Of a stretch of DNA of 64,000 nt, positions 9,859 through 19,247 are shown piece after piece. A model generated the notes under the pieces. The model did not search any database and was not told the origin of the DNA. It saw nothing but the letters and a program-made list of their open reading frames with translations. The stretch spans positions 26,606 through 90,605 of the forward strand of contig CAZUMH010000002.1 in the NCBI GenBank assembly GCA_964621645.1, written 5' to 3'. This stretch comes from CAZUMH01 sp964621645 (lineage in GTDB: Bacteria > Zhuqueibacterota > QNDG01 > JAGLOF01). The translations under genes were made by a program, and so were the position numbers. Each line of letters begins with the position of its first letter. Positions within the stretch are counted from its first letter, which is position 1.

Positions 9859-10448
9859 AGCATTATTGTAAATAAAGATCCGATATCCCGTCTGTCAGCT
9901 GGATGGAAGATCCAGCATCCTGAAAAAGTGATTTTATCTCCTTTCCATCCCGTTATAATATCCAGGTAGTCATCGTTTTATAATCTTTACAATAATATAC
10001 CGTCACCCCCGGATGCTCTCTGCCGAAAACGGCCGGATGCCCCGTGCCTGTCTTGCTGATGTCCATTATTATATCGCCTGTCAAGGGTGTGTCCTACACC
10101 GCTGAAAAGGAGAGTAAACTCTTCCTTGCTTGCATGACGTCAATGAAGCGAAAAACATCCCGTGATACATTCAACAGAACTTTATTGAGGTTGTTTATGT
10201 CTTATTATTACAGATTTCTGCTGCGGCTGGAGTAAACAAGGAAATACTGGTTTACCAGTGAACATATTCATCCGGGAAAAAGTGTCGGCAATATTACTAA
10301 AATTATCATTCATATCATGATATCATTTTTGCGGCCGCCAATATGTAAATAAAAATATTTGCATTTTGTTGAAATAGAGATTATCTTTTTATTTATTTAA
10401 GGGAAACTCCAGGGATAAAACACAGTATACTGATTGAGGAGGTGTCCC
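9859..10448. other. 590-bp intergenic region between the chemosensory operon and the RND operon
   Basis: No convincing gene. A hairpin (GCTGGAT/ATCCAGC, 9898-9904 with 9910-9916) just after the chemosensory operon may help end its transcripts, although no T-run follows directly. Two perfect palindromes lie further on: ACTGGTTTACCAGT at 10246-10259 and ATATCATGATAT at 10312-10323. The region turns AT-rich before a candidate promoter and the RND adaptor gene. A 63-codon open frame at 10044-10235 has no supporting ribosome binding site or coding character. Confidence 0.5.
10359..10387 (+). promoter_or_regulatory. Candidate sigma70-type promoter for the RND operon
   Basis: TTGCAT at 10359-10364 and TATCTT at 10382-10387, separated by 17 bases, in an AT-rich stretch about 60 bases before the adaptor start codon. 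The palindrome ATATCATGATAT lies 35 bases upstream. This is pattern matching only. Confidence 0.35.
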
Positions 10449-11690
10449 ATGACCATGATGGTCAGGTTTATTCAGAAAGCTTATAAACCCCTTACCGTAA
10501 TCCTTCTCTTTGCACTCATAGTTGTCATCATCAAACGCACCGGCAAGAAAGAGGAAGGCGAGGTCACCTATAAATCGGATGAAAAGGCCCGTCAGCCCGT
10601 TTCGGTGCAGGTGGCGGAATGCTTCAGGGGCGAACTGGTAATGCGGGTCACGGCTGCTGGTCTGGTAAGGCCGGCCAGACAAACCGGGATCATCCCCAAG
10701 ATCTCGGGGACGGTGGTTGAGCTGCTGGCGCGGGAAGGTGACCGGGTACAGAAGGGTGAGCTGCTGGTACGTTTGGATGATCGTGAAGCGAAGCTGGAAT
10801 GGCTCAGCGCCAGAGATAATCTTTCCAAGGCCGAGGACAGTTTTGTGGAAAAGATTATGAGCAGCAGCGCCGCACTGGATGCACAAACTGACTCTCAGCC
10901 CGATTATATGAAGAAAATCGATACCATTGTCCGGGAACTGGAACGATCGGTCCAGCAGGGTACGGCCGATGAAAGCGACCTGGAAATGGCGCGGCTCTGG
11001 CAGTCCTCGATAAAAAATTTCACCGATGAACGGGTGGAGGAACGGTGGGCCTCCAGCACCGGGCTTACCGCTGCCAAGATCGCCGTTGATCAGGCGAAAT
11101 ACCGGCTGGATCAATGCCGTGTCGTGGCGCCTTTTACCGGAATCCTCGGAGAGCAGGATATTTGTCTGGGGCAGGAGCTGAGCTCCGGTAAATCCATTTT
11201 TACTCTGGTGGATCTATCCGCCGTATATATGGCGGCCCAGTGTCTGGAAAGTGAGGTGGCCCACGTCCGGACAGGATCACGGGCCCAGGTGCGCCTCCCA
11301 GCTTTTCCGGGGGAAGTTTTCAACGGCGAAGTTGTGTCCATCAATCCTATTGTGGATGAGAAAACCCGCACCTGCCGGATTACCGTAAAGATAGCGAATC
11401 CCGACAGACAGATCCGGGCCGGCATGTACGCTGAAGCCAGTCTTGAAGCGGCCCGCTATCAGGATCGGCTGCTGGTACCCCGGGCCGCGGTGCTGGAGCG
11501 GGACGGCCGCACCTTGGTCTTCATCGCTCGCGAAGGTCTGGCCAAATGGTGTTATGTGGATCTGGGACTGAGCAACGACGAGTACTATGAAGTATTATCT
11601 TCAGCTTTCGATCTGAAAGCGGGGGAAAAGGTTCTCATCGAAGGGCATTATACCCTGGCACACGACTCACCCATAAAGATCATCGAATAA
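10449..11690 (+). CDS. RND efflux periplasmic adaptor (membrane fusion protein)
   Basis: 413 residues from ATG at 10449, which has a strong GAGGAGGTG site six bases before it. An upstream in-frame TTG at 10434 lies before that site and is rejected. The N-terminus has one hydrophobic anchor at about residues 14-28 (VILLFALIVVII). It is followed by the HlyD/AcrA pattern: a lipoyl half (PKISGTVVELLAREGDRVQKGELLVRLDD), a helical hairpin, a second lipoyl half (VVAPFTGILGEQ), a beta-barrel and a membrane-proximal domain (GMYAEASL...LLVPRAAVLERDG). It should link the permeases encoded downstream to an outer-membrane channel, which is not encoded here. The first permease begins 176 bases downstream. 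Confidence 0.93.
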   Translation: MTMMVRFIQKAYKPLTVILLFALIVVIIKRTGKKEEGEVTYKSDEKARQPVSVQVAECFRGELVMRVTAAGLVRPARQTGIIPKISGTVVELLAREGDRVQKGELLVRLDDREAKLEWLSARDNLSKAEDSFVEKIMSSSAALDAQTDSQPDYMKKIDTIVRELERSVQQGTADESDLEMARLWQSSIKNFTDERVEERWASSTGLTAAKIAVDQAKYRLDQCRVVAPFTGILGEQDICLGQELSSGKSIFTLVDLSAVYMAAQCLESEVAHVRTGSRAQVRLPAFPGEVFNGEVVSINPIVDEKTRTCRITVKIANPDRQIRAGMYAEASLEAARYQDRLLVPRAAVLERDGRTLVFIAREGLAKWCYVDLGLSNDEYYEVLSSAFDLKAGEKVLIEGHYTLAHDSPIKIIE

Positions 11691-11866
11691 AAGCGGCTGA
11701 TTCCAGGTAATCCAATCCCCTCTATGGATGTCAGATGGTAATCATCACGGATCCGGAATTTTTACTGATATTCCCGGAGCCGTTTCAGAGTGGTGAATTA
11801 CTAATACATGTAATACTGGAACCACATTAACCGAATCAGGCATTAAAACTCGACGGAGTAAGGTGC

Positions 11867-14800
11867 ATGCACATTGCCGAACGAGTTATTCAGCGACCTG
11901 TCGCCGTTTGTATGAGCTATCTGGCGGTTTTACTTCTCGGCGGCATCAGCCTTTCACGCATCCCCGTTGATCTGCTTCCGGATCTTTCCTATCCCAAACT
12001 GACGGTGCAGACCGAATACAGCGATGCGCCGCCCGAAGAAGTGGAGCGGCTGATCAGCCAGAGTATCGAGCGGGTGATGGCCAATGTCCCGGGATTGCGG
12101 CGTATCTCATCTGTTTCCAGGGAAGGATTAAGCGTGGTGACGCTTGAATTTACCTGGGGCCAGAATATGGATTTCGCGGCTCTCCATGTACGGGAAAACC
12201 TGGACCGGCTGGGCCGTATGCCGGAAGGAGCGGAAGATCCGGTGGTGATTCGTCTCGATCCATCCAGTCAACCCTTTATGGGACTGTCTGTCACCGGCTC
12301 CGATCTGCCCCACCTGGCTGATCTGTCCCGTAATGTTTTCAAGAGGCGGTTGGAACAGATTGACGGCGTCGCCCTGGCCCAGGTTACGGGCGGGCCCCGC
12401 CGGGAAATCCAGGTGGACCTCGATCCGGAAAAGATGGAACACCTCGGACTAACGGTAGCAGAAGTCGCCGCCAGCATCAATCAGGCTAATCGGGATCTTC
12501 CCGGCGGCACTCTGCTGCGGGGGCGATACCGTTTCAGTCTGCGGACATTGGGAGCGTTTCAATCCCTCCAGGATATTGGCAATGTGGTGATTTGGCGCGG
12601 AGACGGCGGCAATAAGGTGCTCCTTCAGGATCTCGCTGAGATTCGGGATGGATTCAGGGAGAAGACGGCTATTACCCGCTATAACGGGGAGGAGTCCATC
12701 GGGTTGCTGCTGCAAAAAGAGGCCGATGCCAACACAGTGCAGGTGTCAGGCATCGTGAAAAAAGTTCTGCAGCAGCTCAGGACACAGTACCCGGAAGTGA
12801 CTATTGCTGTCGCTTACAACCAGGCGGAATTTATTCAGCAGGCCATCACAAATTTACTCCTGGCTATTCTGCTGGGCGGTGTGCTGGCTTTTCTGGTCCT
12901 CTTTATCTTTCTGCATGACGCCCGCCATCCGCTGGCGGTCGGAGTGGCCATTCCCATAGCCATTGTTGCGACATTCATGTTGCTCCATTTTACCGGTGTC
13001 ACCCTGAACCTGATGTCTTTAGGAGGGCTGGCCCTGGGAGTGGGCATGCTTGTGGACGCTTCCATCGTCGTTTTGGAGAATATTTTCAGACACCATGAAG
13101 AGGGAGCGAATATCCAGGCGGCTGCGGCCAGTGGTACCAAGGAAGTAGCAATGGCTGTCACAGCTTCCACCTTCACCACCATAGCCGTATTCTTGCCGGT
13201 ACTCTACGTTAAAGGCGTGGCAGGCCAGCTTTTCCGTGATCAGGCTCTTACCGTCACTTTTTCCCTGCTTTCCTCTCTGATCGTCAGCCTCACTCTGCTG
13301 CCGGTGATGGCAGCTCGTTTCAGAAAGATTTCCGATCTTCCCGATGATAGGGGATATTTCAAGAGGGAAAACCAGGCTTCGATATGGCGTTCACATCGCC
13401 TGCTGTTCTGGATCAGCCGACCCTTCCGGCTGCTCAGAGACGGATTTAATTTTCTCATCATCGACGGACTGCGTCAGATGGGTCGGGCTGTATCACGGGT
13501 TGCCGGCTTATTGGCGAAGGCGATCTCCCGGTCACTGAAGCCGCTTTTTGAGCAGACCGACCGCATTCTGGCCCGGGCTTTGGCCTTTTATGAGAAAGTG
13601 TTGGAAAGAGCGCTGGAACGGCGGGCATTGACGCTGGGGCTGCTTGGTTTGGTTCTGGTCCTCACATTCTTCATAGCCAAAGGACTGGACCGGCAGCTCC
13701 TCCCTGTCGTCGATCAGGGCGAGTTTCTCATTTCCCTGAGGCTGTTGCCGGGGGCCAGTCTCGAGGCGGTGGCGGAATCCGCAGCCCGTATGGAAGACCT
13801 GCTCCTGAACAATCCATCCGTGGCGGATGTCTTTACCAACATAGGCCGTGTGGAGGGAGAAGAATCTGAGAATGCCGATTTGAATCAAGCCAAAATGCGG
13901 GTACTCTTAAAACGAGGCAGGTCCACCAGGTCCGTAATGGAGGAGTTGAGGCATTCGACAAGCATGATCGCAGCAGAGGTAACAATGGAAGGAAGTCAGT
14001 CGGTGTTGGGCCAGCTCCTCGGACAGGTGGGAGGTGAAGTTGAAATCCAGCTGATTGGTAATGACCTGGAGACCAACATCGGTTTGGTGGACTCTGTTAA
14101 GGCTTTGCTGGAGGGCACTGGTCTCGGGGAAGTAACCAGTGTTGATGACTGGTCCAGACCGGAAATTCGCCTTGAGATCGATCGGCGCAAGGCCGGGCTT
14201 TATCAGCTTTCTATTTTTCAAGTAGCGGCTTTCATCCGGAATCAGGTAGCGGGCAGTGTGGCAACCCAGTATAAAGCGTTCGATCAGAAAATAGATGTCC
14301 TGGTTCGGCCGCTTCATGCTGAAGGAATTTCTCTGCCCGATCTTCTCGATAGACGTATCCCCGCCGGTATTTCATCCGTTCCTCTCCGTGAATTTGTGAG
14401 GGCTTCCACCGGGAGAGGAACAACTGCCATTCGCCGGGAAAATCAGGCCCGGATCGTACTCCTGAAAGCCAGGCTGGAAAAAGGAGGATTGGGACAGGCA
14501 ATGGCTTTGGCCCAAAAGAGACTGGCACCTCTCTCTTCTGACAGAATGCGTATTGAGATAGGGGGCACCAGGACAGAAATGTCTGAGAGTTACGGCAGTC
14601 TTGCCATGGCGGCGGCGCTGGCGGCGGCACTGGTTTTCATGATCATGGCGGCACAATTCGAATCATTACGGCACCCTTTTGTCATTCTGTTATCTGTACC
14701 CATGGGTGTCATCGGCAGTGTCTGGCTTCTTTTCCTCACCGGGCAGTCAATAAATGTTATTTCACTGATCGGACTGGTGGTACTGGTGGGAATAGCGGTC

Positions 14801-15115
14801 AATGACGCCATCGTCAAGGTCGACTTCATCAACCAGCGACGGCGCGAGGGCATGCCTTTGCGTCAAGCTCTTCTGGATGCGGGCCGCAAACGTTTCCGTC
14901 CCATTATCATGACTTCTCTCACCACAATTCTGGGACTTTTACCGCTGGCTATTGGATTGGGACGCGGAGCTGAGCTGCAGCGTCCTCTGGCTCTGGCGAT
15001 CATCGGCGGATTGATTACCTCCACGATCCTTACTCTGATCTGTATTCCGGTCATTTACAGCCTGATGGACAAGGAGAAACTGCAAATGACCGGTGGAGAG
15101 GAACCGGGTAGTTAA
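11867..15115 (+). CDS. RND efflux transporter permease (first of two)
   Basis: 1082 residues, near the usual RND size. It begins with the N-terminal inner-membrane segment (RPVAVCMSYLAVLLLGG) and the SRIPVDLLPDLSYPKLTVQTE region, followed by the porter domain, membrane segments at about 335-480 with LGVGMLVDASIVVLEN, a second porter half and the C-terminal membrane bundle at about 905-1060. The TM4 acidic residue expected for proton relay is the Asp of LVDAS. About 90 residues around 490-580 form a charged cytoplasmic insertion. GGAG upstream of ATG supports the start. The substrate class (drug, metal or lipid) is not readable. Confidence 0.93.
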   Translation: MHIAERVIQRPVAVCMSYLAVLLLGGISLSRIPVDLLPDLSYPKLTVQTEYSDAPPEEVERLISQSIERVMANVPGLRRISSVSREGLSVVTLEFTWGQNMDFAALHVRENLDRLGRMPEGAEDPVVIRLDPSSQPFMGLSVTGSDLPHLADLSRNVFKRRLEQIDGVALAQVTGGPRREIQVDLDPEKMEHLGLTVAEVAASINQANRDLPGGTLLRGRYRFSLRTLGAFQSLQDIGNVVIWRGDGGNKVLLQDLAEIRDGFREKTAITRYNGEESIGLLLQKEADANTVQVSGIVKKVLQQLRTQYPEVTIAVAYNQAEFIQQAITNLLLAILLGGVLAFLVLFIFLHDARHPLAVGVAIPIAIVATFMLLHFTGVTLNLMSLGGLALGVGMLVDASIVVLENIFRHHEEGANIQAAAASGTKEVAMAVTASTFTTIAVFLPVLYVKGVAGQLFRDQALTVTFSLLSSLIVSLTLLPVMAARFRKISDLPDDRGYFKRENQASIWRSHRLLFWISRPFRLLRDGFNFLIIDGLRQMGRAVSRVAGLLAKAISRSLKPLFEQTDRILARALAFYEKVLERALERRALTLGLLGLVLVLTFFIAKGLDRQLLPVVDQGEFLISLRLLPGASLEAVAESAARMEDLLLNNPSVADVFTNIGRVEGEESENADLNQAKMRVLLKRGRSTRSVMEELRHSTSMIAAEVTMEGSQSVLGQLLGQVGGEVEIQLIGNDLETNIGLVDSVKALLEGTGLGEVTSVDDWSRPEIRLEIDRRKAGLYQLSIFQVAAFIRNQVAGSVATQYKAFDQKIDVLVRPLHAEGISLPDLLDRRIPAGISSVPLREFVRASTGRGTTAIRRENQARIVLLKARLEKGGLGQAMALAQKRLAPLSSDRMRIEIGGTRTEMSESYGSLAMAAALAAALVFMIMAAQFESLRHPFVILLSVPMGVIGSVWLLFLTGQSINVISLIGLVVLVGIAVNDAIVKVDFINQRRREGMPLRQALLDAGRKRFRPIIMTSLTTILGLLPLAIGLGRGAELQRPLALAIIGGLITSTILTLICIPVIYSLMDKEKLQMTGGEEPGS

Positions 15116-15125
15116 ACGGAAGCAG

Positions 15126-18100
15126 ATGAATTCTCGGAAAGACGACAAATTAAGTCTGACCTTTATCGCTCACGCGGTGAGACGACCGGTGGCTGTTGCC
15201 ATGGGCGGACTGGTCATTCTTTTCACGGGGATCTACACGGCGCTGCATCTTCCCCTTGAAGTAACGCCCAACACGGATTTCCCGCGCCTGACCGTGACGA
15301 CCAGCTGGTATGATACCTCGCCGGAGATCATGGAGGCTTTTATTACTTCTCCCGTTGAAGCCGCTGCTGCGCGCTTGACAGGGGTGAGAAATATTTCTTC
15401 CCGTTCCAGCGAGGGGTCTTCATCTGTAACACTGGAGTTCCAGCGAGGCACCGATATGGAATTCGCGGCCCTGGCCCTCAGCGAGGAACTGCATAAAGTG
15501 CGAAAGAGCCTGCCCGTCGGAGCGAGCCCTCCTTTCATCACCAAGTACGTTCCCGAGGAATTCCAGAGAGGCAATTTTTTTACAGCGCGCATGTCAGGGA
15601 CGCAGGGGCTGGCCAGTCTGCGGCAGATGGCCGTTGGGATCATTCGGCCTACGATGCTGGGAGTGAGCGGCGTCGCCGAAGTAAGCGTCTCCGGGGGACA
15701 GGACAGGGAACTGGCAATTCGCTTGAATGAATCCGCCATGCGGGCCCAGCGGGTTGATGAGCGGGACGTGGAAGCAGCCCTTACTACCTTGGTGTATCAC
15801 AAGTCAGTGGGAGCAATCGGACAAAACGGTCAGCGGAGGGTCTTATTTGTCGACATGCCCCTTGATTCCATTATCACAATAGAAGACGCGGTGATCAAAG
15901 TGCAGGATGGGGTGCCGGTGCGGCTTTCCGATATCGCGGACGTCAGCGATTCATATGGTTTTCCTAACAGCCTGACCCGTATCGACGGTAACCCTTCCGT
16001 AACCATTCATATTGAGAAAGAGACAGGTAAAAACACTATCCGGGTGGCCGATGCCGTTACAGCCAAATTAAAAGAAATCATCGAGCGGCTTCCTTCCGGC
16101 ATCGAGTTTATCATACTTGAAGATCAGAGCCAGCAAATAAGAACCGAGCTTTCCACATTGAGCAGAAGAGCTCTCTACTCGGTGGCGGTGATCTTCGTGG
16201 TCCTTCTGGCATTTCTTTCGACATTGCGGGCTCCGATAATTATTCTCTCCACCATCCTGTTTTCGGTGCTTCTTGCCTTCAACGGATTCGTCCTTGCCGG
16301 TATGACGCTCAATCTTCTCACTCTGGCGGGTCTGGCTCTGGGATTCGGCATGTTGGTGGATAACGCTATCGTGGTTGTGGAAAATATAACCAAGTACCGT
16401 CAAAACGGTTTCCCTATACTGCAGGCGTCTGAAAAGGGAGCTTCTGAAGTTGCCATGCCGGTACTTGCGGCTACCCTTACCACCTTGGCGGCTTTTGTCC
16501 CCTTTCTCTATCTGACAGGAGAATTGCGCCTTTACTATCTGCCCTTTACTCTGGCTGTAGGTTTCTCTCTCCTGGCCAGCATGGTGGTTGCCTTTGTAAT
16601 GACCCCCTCCCTTATGGCCCGGCTTTATCGTGAAAGGGGCCCGGGAAAAGAGATGCGTTGGACGGGCAGACTGCGCCGGGGATACGCCTCCTTCCTGGCG
16701 GCTACCCTGCGTCATCGTGGAGTGACCTTGACTTTGACAGTGGTGGTGGTGCTTATCAGCTTCAGGATCTTCGATCAGAAGGTGAGCAAGGGGGAGATTT
16801 GGAATTACGGCGGCAACCGTAAAGAGACGTTGAACGTTTCCCTCCGGATGCCCCGGGGGACGCGTCTGGACCGCACTGACGCAATCATCAGCCGTTTCGA
16901 AAAAGAGGCGGTCGGTCAAAGTGGCGTATACCGGGTGGAGACCTATGTCACCGATGAATCGGCCCGTATGACAGTACGGTTTACCGATGCCGGATTAAAC
17001 AGTATCGTTCCGTATCTCATTAAGGAGAAATTTGCAGCCGAGGCCGCCAACATCGCGGGATTCACTATTACAATATACGGATTCGGTGATCCCTTCTATA
17101 CAGGAGGGGTAATGGGACAAAATTTTTCCAACCGTCTGGAAATCCTGGGGTACAATTTCCAGGAAGTTAAAAACATCGCAGAGGATCTGGCGGTCCGGCT
17201 GAAGAGGAATCCCCGGGTGCGGGAAGTTGATACCGATGTGAGTTCTTCCTGGCTGGGAAGCGGACAGGAGATGGTGCTGCGGATTAACCGTGAACGGCTC
17301 TCCATGTATGACGTCGAACCCGCCTGGCTGCTGCAGCGCCTTCAGAGCCATTTGCGCGAGAATCTTCAGAACAGCAGTCTGGTCATCAATAAAGAGCAGG
17401 TTCCCTATGCCCTAAAATTCAAGTCCTCCGATAATTTTAATATCGATGATCTGGAATCGATGCTTATTACCCTGCCATCCGGCGAGACTCTGCGTTTGAA
17501 TGAGGTTGTTCAGCTGGAGAGCCGGCGAACAATGAGCACCATCAGTCGGGAGAATCAACAGTATCAGCGGATAGTAGCCTGGGACTTTCGCGGTCCCGCG
17601 AAACTGGCCCAGCGGCTCACCGATCAGATCGTGGAAACCACCTACCTGCCGCCTGGTTACCATTTGCAGCAGCCGCGTTGGAGGTTATCAAGTGAGGAGA
17701 AGCGGCAGATCTGGCTGGTTCTTGCTTTGTCTATACTCTTAGTCTATATGGTCACCGCCGGTTTGTTTGAATCATTCCTGCATCCCTTTGTCATCCTGTT
17801 GACGGTACCTCTCTCGCTATCGGGCGTCTTTCTGATTTTCTGGCTCACTGATACAAATTTTAATCAGTCCGCATATATCGGAGTTGTCCTCCTGGGCGGA
17901 ATCGTAGTAAATGATTCCATCCTCTTAGTGGACCATATCAATCAAAGAAGAAAACAGGGCGAAAATCTGCTAAAGGCGGTGGAACAGGGTGCCATAGACC
18001 GGGTCCGCCCCATCCTGATGACGACACTGACTACCATCGGGGGCCTGCTGCCCCTGGTGCTGGCCGGCGGTGACGGCACTGCCGATATCTGGTATACGCT

Positions 18101-18215
18101 GGCCCTGGCGACCATCGGCGGTCTGCTGTCTTCCACGCTGCTCACGCTTACCGTGATTCCGTCTCTCTACGTATCCCTGGAAAAATGGCGCTGGCGCATC
18201 CGTGGACACGGTTGA
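15126..18215 (+). CDS. RND efflux transporter permease (second of two)
   Basis: 1029 residues from ATG at 15126, ten bases after the first permease ends and with GGAAG just before it. A longer reading from GTG at 15093 would overlap the first gene and add 11 residues. The RND pattern is complete: RRPVAVAMGGLVILFTG, PLEVTPNTDFPRLTV, a TM4 motif FGFGMLVDNAIVVVEN and the C-terminal GGIVVNDSILLVDHINQRR. It is clearly a distant relative of the first permease and not a recent copy. Two adjacent permeases with one adaptor recall MdtBC-type pumps, where different subunits share a trimer; that is an inference. Confidence 0.92.
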   Translation: MNSRKDDKLSLTFIAHAVRRPVAVAMGGLVILFTGIYTALHLPLEVTPNTDFPRLTVTTSWYDTSPEIMEAFITSPVEAAAARLTGVRNISSRSSEGSSSVTLEFQRGTDMEFAALALSEELHKVRKSLPVGASPPFITKYVPEEFQRGNFFTARMSGTQGLASLRQMAVGIIRPTMLGVSGVAEVSVSGGQDRELAIRLNESAMRAQRVDERDVEAALTTLVYHKSVGAIGQNGQRRVLFVDMPLDSIITIEDAVIKVQDGVPVRLSDIADVSDSYGFPNSLTRIDGNPSVTIHIEKETGKNTIRVADAVTAKLKEIIERLPSGIEFIILEDQSQQIRTELSTLSRRALYSVAVIFVVLLAFLSTLRAPIIILSTILFSVLLAFNGFVLAGMTLNLLTLAGLALGFGMLVDNAIVVVENITKYRQNGFPILQASEKGASEVAMPVLAATLTTLAAFVPFLYLTGELRLYYLPFTLAVGFSLLASMVVAFVMTPSLMARLYRERGPGKEMRWTGRLRRGYASFLAATLRHRGVTLTLTVVVVLISFRIFDQKVSKGEIWNYGGNRKETLNVSLRMPRGTRLDRTDAIISRFEKEAVGQSGVYRVETYVTDESARMTVRFTDAGLNSIVPYLIKEKFAAEAANIAGFTITIYGFGDPFYTGGVMGQNFSNRLEILGYNFQEVKNIAEDLAVRLKRNPRVREVDTDVSSSWLGSGQEMVLRINRERLSMYDVEPAWLLQRLQSHLRENLQNSSLVINKEQVPYALKFKSSDNFNIDDLESMLITLPSGETLRLNEVVQLESRRTMSTISRENQQYQRIVAWDFRGPAKLAQRLTDQIVETTYLPPGYHLQQPRWRLSSEEKRQIWLVLALSILLVYMVTAGLFESFLHPFVILLTVPLSLSGVFLIFWLTDTNFNQSAYIGVVLLGGIVVNDSILLVDHINQRRKQGENLLKAVEQGAIDRVRPILMTTLTTIGGLLPLVLAGGDGTADIWYTLALATIGGLLSSTLLTLTVIPSLYVSLEKWRWRIRGHG

Positions 18216-18330
18216 TACCATGTCTATTCCATTTATTTCTCATAATGATTTGAAATGGCTGGGAGGTAATAAAAGCGGATACGGTTTTACGGGAAGATCT
18301 TGCGGATAAGATTGCACCCGCGAAGGATTT

Positions 18331-18732
18331 CTAAGAGGGATCGGCTGGATGAGACCTCTTTAAAAGTTTGTAGATCATCTCAATAAGTTTTTCAGGGGTG
18401 ATGTTTCCTTTAACACAGTAGTGATTGGCGCCGGCTTGAAGTACTTCCTGTACCTGTTTGATCTCTCTTACCGCGGTCAGAGCCAGGACAGGGATATTCT
18501 TTGTCAACGGTTCATTCCGTATCTGTTTAAGGATCTGCAATCCAGAGATGTCCGGCAACATCATGTCCAGAATAACGATATCAGGGTACTCCTTGTTGAT
18601 CACTTCCAAAGCCGTATTTCCGTCTTCCGCCTCGATAACCTTGAATCCGGCTTTTTCGATGGCGTGTCGGTAAAAAAGGCGAGTAGTCATCGAATCTTCT
18701 ACCAATACGATGCTGATTTCTCGCACTGACAT
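18331..18732 (-). CDS. Single-domain response regulator
   Basis: 133 residues, one receiver domain: acidic pair in VLVEDSMTTR, Asp56 in VILDMMLPDISG, switch Thr in VLALTAVRE and Lys in YCVKGNITPEKL. AGGAGGATCATGTA before the ATG gives a strong start. There is no output domain, so it acts by protein contact, like CheY. It faces the RND operon and is divergent from clpB. It may serve the chemosensory system at the left of the window, which lacks an obvious CheY, though 8 kb lie between them. Confidence 0.92.
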   Translation of the reverse strand: MSVREISIVLVEDSMTTRLFYRHAIEKAGFKVIEAEDGNTALEVINKEYPDIVILDMMLPDISGLQILKQIRNEPLTKNIPVLALTAVREIKQVQEVLQAGANHYCVKGNITPEKLIEMIYKLLKRSHPADPS

Positions 18733-19122
18733 TACATGATCCTCCTAGATACTCATTTCCTCCGGCGATGGTACAAATGTAACCAAAATTATTGCAACAA
18801 ATCTCGGGCCAACGTATTCAAGGATAGCTATTAATGTATATTTAACAATATGTTAAGCTGTCACATAAAAGAATAAATCCTTTCAACCGTTTTTCATATT
18901 GAAATCGTCCCTGAAAGGGTGGAAGTGCTTGATAATACATAAAATACTGCTCGTAAGGAAATGAGGAAGTAAGACTGTATGAGATACGAGAGCGGCTTTC
19001 ATTGCACATTGTCAGACTGACAGATAATTGTTATTACTCCGGGATTTTCAGCCATTTTGACACGAATATGTCCGGGATTCAATAATGAGATAACCTATTG
19101 ATAAAATAGATATTAAATTGTC

Positions 19123-19137
19123 TGGCACATTCTTTGT
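19123..19137 (+). promoter_or_regulatory. Weak sigma54-like element upstream of clpB
   Basis: TGGCAC, five bases, then TTGT. The -24 box matches the sigma54 consensus, but the -12 box reads TTGT and not TTGC, a change at an important position. It sits about 110 bases before the clpB start. Confidence 0.2.
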
Positions 19138-19153
19138 CACAATAAGAAAATAT

Positions 19154-19199
19154 GGAGTTGCAGATAGGTCGGCAGTGATTGTCCGATCGGCGCAACTCC
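19154..19199 (+). repeat. Inverted repeat in the clpB leader
   Basis: GGAGTTGC at 19154-19161 is the exact reverse complement of GCAACTCC at 19192-19199, enclosing 30 bases that can pair further (TCGG with CCGA). It ends 48 bases before clpB and could be an mRNA hairpin or a repressor site. Confidence 0.45.
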
Positions 19200-19247
19200 G
19201 GGTGGATGCAAGAATACAATACTGCTGAGATCAAAACAGGAGAAGAA

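Larger units (their letters stand above)
18733..19247. other. 515-bp divergent intergenic region before clpB
   Basis: AT-rich, no gene seen. It must hold promoters for the minus-strand receiver and for clpB. Near clpB it contains a sigma54-like element (19123-19137) and an inverted repeat (19154-19199). I see no HrcA CIRCE element and no sigma32-type promoter. Confidence 0.5.

Noticed and set aside
10044..10235. 63-codon open frame between the chemosensory and RND operons
   Set aside because: No ribosome binding site, odd composition and no family resemblance.
15093..15125. Upstream GTG start for the second RND permease
   Set aside because: Poor ribosome binding site and overlap with the first permease; ATG 15126 directly follows GGAAG.
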